Both the position numbers and the translations under genes were made by a program. Below the pieces are notes generated by a model. It did not search any database. It saw only the letters and a list, made by a program, of their open reading frames with translations, and had not been told where the DNA came from. Shown here one piece after another: positions 25,001-32,900 of a DNA stretch of 64,000 nucleotides. Position 1 is the stretch's first letter; every line of letters begins with the position of its first letter. Origin of the DNA: Promethearchaeota archaeon (GTDB lineage Archaea; Asgardarchaeota; Thorarchaeia; Thorarchaeales; Thorarchaeaceae); NCBI GenBank assembly GCA_014728035.1, contig WJMJ01000034.1, positions 30,541-94,540 of the forward strand. Direction: 5' to 3'.

Positions 25001-26921
25001 TGACGTATAGAAGGTCGCCATAAGTTACATTTGTAAGCCAAGTACCTATCGCATCACTTGGTCCAACTACTTCTAAATCAGTATTGTGCGTTATCGAGAA
25101 AGTTCTCAAGAAATACCCTGTAGAATTCCATGTACTGCTGTCTGCACGATTGTCTGTAAGCGCTCTAACTGTCCATTCTCCTGCTGTTGCATTTGCGCCT
25201 GCAAAATTGAGATAGTCAGAGATAGCGTAGCCACTTGCATCAACAGTCGCATTTACACTTCCCCAAAATACATTATCAGGGTCATAAATTGAGATATTTA
25301 CTACAGAATTCTCATATTCAGATCCAACATTGATTCGGAATCTAGTATCGTCACCAGCTCGAATGTTTACAAACTGATTCCAAAGACTACTAATGGGATT
25401 TTCAAGTTCGATGTCTGTAATCATATTGGGTGATGTACTCAATATTCGCCAATATCTATACCGTCCAACTTCATTTGTAATGTCATAAGTTGATACATTG
25501 AGATATCCATCACCATAATTGCCGCCTGAAACCCCTGTAGTTACATTATTTGTTGGATTGAGAAATGTCGCAACGTGAAATACATCACGATTGAGAGGGA
25601 TGCTAATGTTGTAGAAATACCGATTAACATAACCATCGGGAATATCTGCATAGAAATATGTGGTGAAATTGGCCTGAGTTGCATTTTGAATCTGTACGAA
25701 TTCACCATAAGAAGTCTGATCTATTTGATATACGGTCGGAACATCATATCTCCTACTGAAGAGGTTTGTATCAACATCGAAATCAATGATAATAGTTTCA
25801 TTTGGGTCCGGATTTGTTGGTATCGGAGTCCATGAAAAGACAAGGTCTACTGGATCTGTTGACCATGGAGTAGAAGGCATTTGCGAGATAGAACCAAGTC
25901 CGCGAACAGCTCCATCGAGTACATCCAGACCGTTCATCTGAAGATTGATTTCACTGGGTGAAACCTTGGTCTTTAGATATAGATGAATATTGTCCATTCT
26001 TGCGTTAGGTCCAATCTCAGGGTCATACCCAACAGTATCTGTACACCAAAGACCAACTTGTAGAGTAATAGTATTATCAGTGAATATTGATGTGGGTACG
26101 CTAACTAGACCAGAGCTGAACCATTGTGCCTCTGCAGCTATATCACCAAATGCAAGAGCCCAAATCGAATTTGCAGGATTAGTGTCCTCAATCATTGCAT
26201 AGATTGAGAAACTTCCACTTAGGTCATAAGAAACGTCATCATAAGTGTCGGCGAAGTAATCTAAGGATAGACCAGCCCAAACAACATCTCCACGGTCAAT
26301 CGTGACGGATTGCTCAGCGTATGCACGGTCTCCTGAATCATAGAAATAGGGTGCTGAACCTGATGTGGAATTCAATTCGAATTTTACACAATCATCTCCA
26401 GCTCCATGTCCATTGTCCATCCAATTGGTATAGGGAATGCTATACCCACCCCCAGCACCATTAGTGCCTAAAGTCCAACTTGATGCATCTCCAGTAAATC
26501 CTGGATTCAAGTACCAAGTTCGATTTTCAGTAAGGTCAGATATTTCTGTTTGAACATTGTATGACTCCCAGCCAGTTCCTGAAGGGATTTGGATGGTATC
26601 AGAAGTTGTTGTATTGTCAGGATAATAGAACATGGTTCGATCATCCCATATATCAGACCGATTACCATATTCAGATCCTAGTAGTGGAGAAGATGTATCA
26701 TTAACCTCGACCCATCCATCTTCTGTTAGCATGAATTTGTGCAGCTGCTCATCAGGCGCAACTTCGATTGTTTCACCATTTCCGATGTCTACTAATCTAG
26801 ATCCATCTGGTAAAGCTACTCCTGAATCAGAGTACAAGTCAAACGGAGTGACTGAAGACATTTGGAATATTAGCAATATAGCAAACACCGCAACTATAAT
26901 TTTCCCATGTACTTGCTTCAT
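19032..26921 (-). CDS. Giant Ig-repeat surface protein (2629 aa) with C-terminal membrane anchor and cytoplasmic tail
   Basis: The protein begins with a signal peptide (GKIIVAVFAILLIFQM). A jelly-roll-like domain follows after TENRTWYLNPGF. Then comes an array of about 17 Ig-like units of 90-105 residues, each opening with patterns like RPTQILFPSVEETPYGDNIT and IEFEFIDYLTSSGINDA, and closing on LGTYxLxI-type strands. One membrane helix (about GGLSFIFVALGIVYYV) is followed by a cytoplasmic part of about 250 residues: a helical domain, a Glu/Pro/Thr-rich linker, and a final helical block (EFRKKLMQKGIAKEEIEI). The start ATG overlaps the stop of the upstream giant gene (TAATG, 1 nt) and has GGAGGG 8 nt before it, so the two are coupled. 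N-glycosylation sites are abundant. I infer an S-layer or adhesin protein that may signal inward. Confidence 0.88.
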   Translation of the reverse strand: MKQVHGKIIVAVFAILLIFQMSSVTPFDLYSDSGVALPDGSRLVDIGNGETIEVAPDEQLHKFMLTEDGWVEVNDTSSPLLGSEYGNRSDIWDDRTMFYYPDNTTTSDTIQIPSGTGWESYNVQTEISDLTENRTWYLNPGFTGDASSWTLGTNGAGGGYSIPYTNWMDNGHGAGDDCVKFELNSTSGSAPYFYDSGDRAYAEQSVTIDRGDVVWAGLSLDYFADTYDDVSYDLSGSFSIYAMIEDTNPANSIWALAFGDIAAEAQWFSSGLVSVPTSIFTDNTITLQVGLWCTDTVGYDPEIGPNARMDNIHLYLKTKVSPSEINLQMNGLDVLDGAVRGLGSISQMPSTPWSTDPVDLVFSWTPIPTNPDPNETIIIDFDVDTNLFSRRYDVPTVYQIDQTSYGEFVQIQNATQANFTTYFYADIPDGYVNRYFYNISIPLNRDVFHVATFLNPTNNVTTGVSGGNYGDGYLNVSTYDITNEVGRYRYWRILSTSPNMITDIELENPISSLWNQFVNIRAGDDTRFRINVGSEYENSVVNISIYDPDNVFWGSVNATVDASGYAISDYLNFAGANATAGEWTVRALTDNRADSSTWNSTGYFLRTFSITHNTDLEVVGPSDAIGTWLTNVTYGDLLYVIIQANDIDSSVAIAQGTMSYEIRNSTNDVILTGSFSGSGNGEYTLVFETEDLPDKGQYSMVMNWSRTFYDDTSGVLTINANYDATLTSDQYPGISDRIGNNQSFTVNFRRDAVIPTGISSGVLWCNWSTSYSVTDNLDGTYDFKLDGTGVPLGTYKLLINATADFVNPVQMFLLVEVREVYNSISYTANQLSIPVGSNQSFFLTWTEDSGSPIAGAASYIVCDWDTYHTLGEDNYTISETATAGKYEITIFTEDDDTQGADQKWYTVNFTIERPNYQNHTFSIDVLVRQHQTLFKFDSPIQQTQFGENITALVYYEDTDLSIPITNISGNVRITVSSPGISSIQYWVSNSNYGDGHYNISIPSDQWGTIGTKNLIISIWWDGAVKYVEGDLNSSVRIKGTDTIVFLEIAPSATYCLENFTFTVVYKEFDTSTRISNDTDNVLLQIAPITSGHPVIQSDFYVVESGTNPGTYEFNLDSSLFITTGTFRFKLDFMWRAGISPLYENQSLTVTLIVLQRPTYVDYTPVQSTPYGETAEFSFNYVDSLSTTKISNSSELTIGLNEGGIIFTLSYNDVDRTFTLYIDTSTVGGVGSYSLHLNLTWVGLPNYAAVSSLAFTVTITLRTTQLSNLAFNSPQWGNNVTIDFVYTDLVAGSSSGMTGDLSLNISLSGWYYVSYLGDGEYRVVLDSTGFPSDGTYTLNATILYTGSNNAADAIHYFTINVLKRSTQLGYESPDSAPYGRNSTILITYVDDSTGNGIEDAIVILNCSESVEPLVENTTYWITYIEDGQYRIDVNTSALGSPDIYTIEFQVSYVGQPYYLPLSQNVNARVIERTTQIILTKTPGDTSFLEDISFTFRFEDFFTGENIYINQSHITLTHGPLDTVIDQSDYTLWAYASYYEITFNSTILDPSQLVSSHTIKLLINKSVGIPYYTVRTISTVANTIERPTQILFPSVEETPYGDNITIEFEFIDYLTSSGINDANVDLVITNLTTPVWYIQNFSGGIYVLTIPSDQFGGLGNILLELTLSKSGTPFYASRTESDIPASIRAIQTSLISEVPGAGTIPVGDPILVNLTLIDFDHSVPILGATLSTDWTDITGLSATINEIDNGEYRISLNTTGLVAQEYVFTVEATKQYYATVNITISVQPGSGSVVILLAQTTYYADWGQSVEIRFNVEDTYRGTLVKGMNGSLLLNGTTYYFTDLDDGSYSLILDTSVVDWGIYSPQITVTREYYQTRQTTLSLVISKATGYIEPSNSLLSVIANTTGYYYVYLYDSTNDQPIQSASVTAEWNDTIVTLSNNGTIGFYFGSVNVTGFGYGQYNLAFSASSTNYDILSSEIVVSVDLIPSKLTLLTDQAGLTVFYNELVFLEFTFNDTHYDVSIDNASISYSVGELSGSLEQQLDGSYSASINTSLLSAKTFYISITAIKSGYTVSKRTLTLTVRPHSTELTTQSSLQDGYTGEYVSFVVYFNDTYTNQPILNGTLSISWVGPNPVATDLQNGSYLIEFYLNLTLPQFYDISVSIGKENYQTANIALAVTILPTEAIIHGPDTFSTPINETNTIYFNVTNTLTGELIDDLNGIAVWTGIGQFSLENSPNGYALAIPDDLILGTYQVEVAFPTEIYAISTKTVFISVDLIRTNLTASQTRIQTTPGSVITIEIRYYDLDHNVPVSGVIPDISFNEGNVTYYPDRTRETQPGVYTLYFQVNVGRTFTIRISMAKENYVTQTIDIEVISDISATQALIQAAQVLGGLSFIFVALGIVYYVRIYSVPKMIRVLNSMISNVSKGKVPKPYPAQSRKDLTVAILREEFAATKIEPDPDKVHSPPIQIDVPELNELLDRLTEITGLGESDLEAFKSDLARMKVSERIGFLKEVITQEEARRAEAIAEAETKPVVEAEISESPEVDVTETTKPEKVEAKPEVETPVTPESKTTPSVGPKTLGEQPEVLEEFRKKLMQKGIAKEEIEIILEQAHDLSKADMEALLKSLGIDS
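19810..25090 (-). repeat. Array of about 17 Ig-like domain repeats (first giant protein)
   Basis: Units of about 90-105 codons recur through the extracellular part. Recurrent landmarks are an opening R/K-x-T-x-L, then TPYGxxxxxxxxYxD, an I-x-x-A/G turn, a D-G-x-Y strand and a closing L-G-x-Y-x-L. The DNA copies are diverged, so the array is old rather than a recent tandem duplication. Limits are approximate. Confidence 0.7.
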
Positions 26922-29900
26922 TAGTCCATCCCTCCAATTTGGTCAATTAGAGCTTCGACCTCAGCCTTTGATAGCTCTTTGGCTTGTTCAATCATAATTT
27001 CAACCTCTGATTCACTAATTCCCATTTTTCGTAGTTTTTCTCGAAGATCATCTAGTTCAGCATCAGTAAGTTTCTGTTCAACATCTTCATCAGCAGATTC
27101 AGCAGCTGTTTCCTCAGCTAACTCCTTTGCACGACGAGAACGTTCTTGTCGAATAACCTCAGAGATGAAGCCAGCCCGTTCACTTGGTCGCATTGCTTCC
27201 AAATTTATTCTCAACGTTTGGATATCATCCTCAGTTAGACCAACAACTGTAGCTAGTTCATGAAGAAGCTCCTCAACATCAAGAATCTCTACTTGGATTG
27301 TTGAACGCGATATATCATCAGATGTTTTTATGATACCAACCGGCACCAGATCTTGATTCATCATAGACAGAAGCATTTCCCTTCTATCTGAGGTGTCGTA
27401 GGGTTCTGGTATACCACCCTTTGAGATTGTGTTGATCATTTTCTGAATCTTTCTAACTTGTTTTGGAACAGATAGAACCCGGATATACACAGCAGCTAGA
27501 ATCGCAAATCCAATAACTGCGATGGCAATATTTCTGAATCCAGTTACAAGAGCCTGTTGTTCTGGAGGAATTTCAGAAAATATCACAATATTGACAGTTT
27601 GAGATTCGTAATCATTCAAACTCATTGTGACTGTGAGTTCATAAGTTGCTACACCAGGTGGAATGAAGGCAAATACATACGTACCATTACCATAATCAAT
27701 CTCTCGGTCTAGTATTCGTGTAAGCCCTGGATTTGTTGTTGCATTATTTGCATTAGGAATTGCAGTAGCATGATCGAGGTCGTAATAGGTAACTCGAACA
27801 AATAGGATGTTTCCAGCAAATACAGATGGAGGTAGCGGCTCATAGGTCAACTCTGTTGCTATTTCTCTGATTACAAGATTCAGAATTATCTCTGTTTGAC
27901 TATAATTCAATTTGCTGATAGAAATCCTCACGCGATATGGCTCATCTTTTATTTCTAGTCTGTCAATACCTGTTGCACTAGGACTGAAAACATAAGTTCC
28001 ATTTCCAAGGTCTTCTAGGATAGCATTACCAAACTCCCAGATTGCTGATGCAGTTGCCCCAGAGATCAACTCATCATGAAGACTGTCAAGATAATCAAAT
28101 GAAACTGAGTAATCATCACCAACAGGATAGGTTATCTCTTCTGGTCCATCGATAGTTGTACTGATTGGCTTCACGATTAATTTGACATTTGTAAAGGCAT
28201 AGGCATGATTATCTTTCCTCATGGTAATCGATATTCTTCTTGCGCTACTACCTGCGATTACAATCGATGAGTTTAAGGTTAGTGAATAATTTCCACCACC
28301 TTCATTTACCAATAATCCCGAAAATCCTTCAAATACAAAATTCGTAGTAGCATTATCTATCCCAATGTTCGAATGAGTATTATTGTAATAAAGTGTGAAT
28401 GTTGCATTTTCACCATGAAATACAGTAAGCAATGCTGGCCCAATAATTTCAATTTTCGTTGGTATTGGTGTGACATCCAAAGTCACTTCAATAGAAGCTG
28501 GTTGGTAACCTGACTGACTGCTAGAGACTGTCAATATCCATTCACTAATAGCAATTGAACTGGTTGGAACCATTGCAGAATACCAACCATTTCCTAATTC
28601 AGTCATATTGCCAACAATCGTTCCAACGCTGTATGTGAGTGTTGAATTAAGGACTGGAAGGTTAAGGTCAGTATTATTAAGGTATACAGTCACATTGACC
28701 TCATCACCATAGACTGCAGGGAGGACGGAGATGTCATTAAGAACAGATAATTCCGTCGATGCTTCACTAACTTCAATAGTTAATTGAGTTGTGACAGTTT
28801 TGTAATTTGTAGATGATGCGGAAACCTGGACTTGGTGAGATCCAACAGTTACACCTGAAATAGTAAATTGCCCAACATATTTTGATTCGATTGCATTCCA
28901 AAAGATTTGTCCAGCCCCTCCAGTCCAGGTATATGTTACAATGCCAGAAGAAATTGGAGATGAATCGGACTGAATCACATACTCAACTTCTACAGTTACT
29001 GTTTGACCATTGACAGTAACATATGAATCTAGGTCTGCATTAATTGATGTACTGACTTTTGCAATTTTTATCTGGAAATCTCTTTGTCTGCTCTCATGAT
29101 TCAGTAAGGAGGATGAGAAAGTAATCGAATACTCTCCCGCATTGAATGAGGAAGAGAGAAGTGTTCTATTATAGATACCAGGTGCAACTTCGATTAAATC
29201 ATAGTACTGGCCACTTATGGTCATGTTCACACTAGCATTGATAATCGCTGAACCGTCACGAGCATCGGTCAGATTGACCGAGAACTCCATTGATTCGCCC
29301 CATATCGGTTCCGTAGGAGTAGCATCTATATCCATTAAAACAGGTACTGGTGCTAAAATAATATCAGCTAGTATTGTTCTGTTAACATGCAAGTATTTCT
29401 CAGCAGTAAGTGAGAAGCTGTAGATTTCTGCATCGAGCCCAGTCGTTTCAATAGTTATATTGTAAATTCCATCACCTAACTCAATAATGGTTATTGAGGT
29501 GCCATACAAAGAGTTCCAGTTTGATTGAATATCAGCAGCCTCAATCCCATCACCAGAGATTTGATTGATAAAAGTTAGATTTCCAATAATAATATCACCA
29601 AGATAGTTGGTAGACTCGTCAGATACTGCAAATGATAAAGTGGTTGACACCGGATTTACAATGATTGTAAACCGTAATAATGTCTTATTTTGATAATACG
29701 GAGTACCTGTCCAAGAGAAGTTTGCATAGAAGATAAATCGACCCAGAGTAAGTAATTTCGTGGTATTGATCTTCACACCATATGTACCATCGAAATTGTT
29801 GATAATCCAATATTGAATTGGAGTTATATTGCTACAAGAAATACTAACAGACGCATTTTCTATACCTATGCCATCAATATAATCACTGTAAGAAACAGTG

Positions 29901-32900
29901 GCAGTCGCATTCAAAGTGAAATATGCAGGAGGTGTCGAAAGCACCGCAACTTGAGTAGGTCTTGAAGTAATGGTTACTTCCGTACTGACTGTGGCGTTGG
30001 CATAGAAAGGTTCGATGTCGCTCCAATAAAACCTCACAGATATCTCATGACCAGACTCAAGTGTTGAAGTTAGAATTGTTGATAGAATTGAGATTGTATA
30101 GGTACCAGATGATCCGGTGAATGAGTACTGACTAGGTAAGATTTCCACACTGCCAATATGAGTCAGAATCAAACTGGACTTATTGATATCTATTGGAGAG
30201 TTCAATAGGGAATCAGTTATGGTAATCTGGAAACTTACATTCTCTCCAAATGGCGTATTTAGAGGTGACTTTGACACTATAAGAGATACGATTCTTCTTG
30301 AGACCTCAATGTTCACATCACGACTTCGGGATTGATAGAATGGACTTCCGGTATAGTCCGCGGTTACTGAAATTGTATAGGTACCGAAATTACCAAGAGC
30401 TTCAGTGTCAATACTAATCACGTAATACCCATCACCCTGGTCAACATACCAATAATTATCGTTTAGAACCAGCGTAGCTTCGGAACAGGTTGCTGAAATT
30501 GTAGTTCCAATAATGCCAGTTCCAGTGTTATCATCGGTATAATAAATGGTGATATTCGCAAGACTCAGGTATGGTGTGAGGTCAGGCAGCTCGCTTGTCA
30601 ATTGCGCTCGCCGGTTTGTGATAGTTATGTAAAACAAGTCAGAAGCATCAGTAGCATATCGAGCCCCACCATAGATTGCATCCACAGATACGACGTAAGT
30701 ACCTATGTTCCCAAATCCAGTAGTGTTGAGATGTAATGTGTATGTCCCATCACCATTATCAACGAAATAGTAGTATCCAGATAATGAGCTATTCAATGTT
30801 AGAATAGCATTATTCATTCCTAAAGATGTTCCATCATCTGTATCGGTATAAGTGAATAGAAGAGTCAGATTGTTCTGATATTGTATAGGTGAAAAGGTTC
30901 CATGAGTCAGTTCTGTATATCTTTCTCGAACATTTATCTGAACAGCAATAGAACTCTTATTCTGATAGAATGGAGAGCCCACCCACGTTATATCAATGTG
31001 GAAAGTATAAGTTCCAGGAGTCCAAGAAGAAGTGTCCAATTCTATCTTGAATACTCCCGTAATATCGCCTTCATAGAATATCTGGTAAGTTATTGCTTCT
31101 TGAATTGAGATTATAAGCTTGGTACTATTTCTAATAGAATCATCAGACAGGACATCTTTGTAGACCAAGGTCAGATTCACCAATTCATCATAGGGAGTAA
31201 CTGGTAAAGGATTCCATTCTGCAGTTGTCTGTCTATAGGTAGAGTAGACAGTAATGACAATTGATTGATTCTCATACAGAGGTAACTCACCATTTGTCCA
31301 ATTGAACATGATTCGGAGTTGACAACCAACTAATCCACTCAGTAGCGAGGTATTAAACTCAAAACGATATTCACCAGAATTGTTGAATGGATCTATTTCT
31401 GTGATTGTGAAATCAGACTGGGTTAGAGTTTCACCTGCAGTGAGAACAGTGATATAGATGTGAACATTTCCAGCGTAAGCTCCGGTTGAATTGACAATTC
31501 CAGTTGCGTTTGCAGTGTCATAATATATTATTGAGAATGAAAGGTCTTCTAGATATGGAGTCATGATAGGACTATCACCGATGAAGATATCTGTAGGAGT
31601 ACTGGTGATAGTTACAGAGGTCTCAATAACCAAATCTTCATACTTTTCAGTGATTCCAGTCCAGAATATTTCAATTGTAAGATTTCGTTCTCCAATTGCA
31701 CCCCATTGATCTGCAGGAACGAGAATGATATATTCGCCTGGATTTGACCCGTTAACAACTGAAAATGTGATTGGACTTCCATCACTAGTCACATTTATCA
31801 AGACTGCAAAATCATTCAATGTTCCATTTGTAATTCCAGCATCCACATCTGAATCATAATACAGCACGGTTGCTTCAACATTTGCGGTATATGGCGTTGG
31901 ATCGATTGGATTGACAAGTTCAAAGGAAGTAAGATGCGTCCGTAATTCAACTGTAATACTGAAGGTATGATTTTGTGAACCGTATCGTTCTATATCGAAT
32001 ATAACAGTAAAGCTGCCAAGTGGGTCATCATTAAACGAAATTAGCTCGATAGTATATTCTCCTGGGGAGGTTTCAGTTACAGTGTAGTTCGTATCTCCCA
32101 AACTATGAAATTCAGTCCAATTGCAGGATATCTCACTCTCAGCAAATTGAATTGGTTCATTTGCATCTGTATCGGTATAAGTCACCGTAAGAGTTCCAGT
32201 GTAACCTACAGGAATAGAAACGAAACTAGTTGACCTAATTACTGAAGTATGAACATCCCTGACTTGCACGGAAAGAAATATTGTTCGCGATTCACAGTAA
32301 TCATTTGATGCAGTTATGTTCAAATCATATAATCCAAGAGATACTCCACTTGTGTTGAAACTAATTTTGTAATACCCTGGTTGTCCAATGACAGGATCAA
32401 CGTTATAGCTGCTGTATGTCCAGTTTGTGACAATGGAAGCACCAGTAATTGGCTGTCCAAGCTGGTCTTCATAGTAAACCTCCATTTCAGCAACATATCC
32501 ACTTGGAATATTGATACCAGGTGCATCGTTCGAGAAGAACTCAGTCGTATAGATTACATTTAAGATGAATACCTCATTTACTGAATCGTAGTTATCCTTA
32601 GACCAATCTAGCTGAATTGGATATTGTCCATTTCCAGAGAGAAGAGTTGTGTCAAGTGAAACACTGTATTCTCCAGTTCCCATATTACTAACAATTCCCG
32701 TACCTGCAGCCCAATCATAAGTCATGAATCCATCAGCGACTAACGTATCTGCATCTGTATCATTTATCTGCAACTGCAATAACACAACATCACCATAAGT
32801 GACGTCCTTGCTCCAAGATGTTTCTGAACCAATTGGATATTTAACAAGCATCTCTGTACTATGGTCGATTTCAAAAGACCGTCTGAAGAATCCTATATTA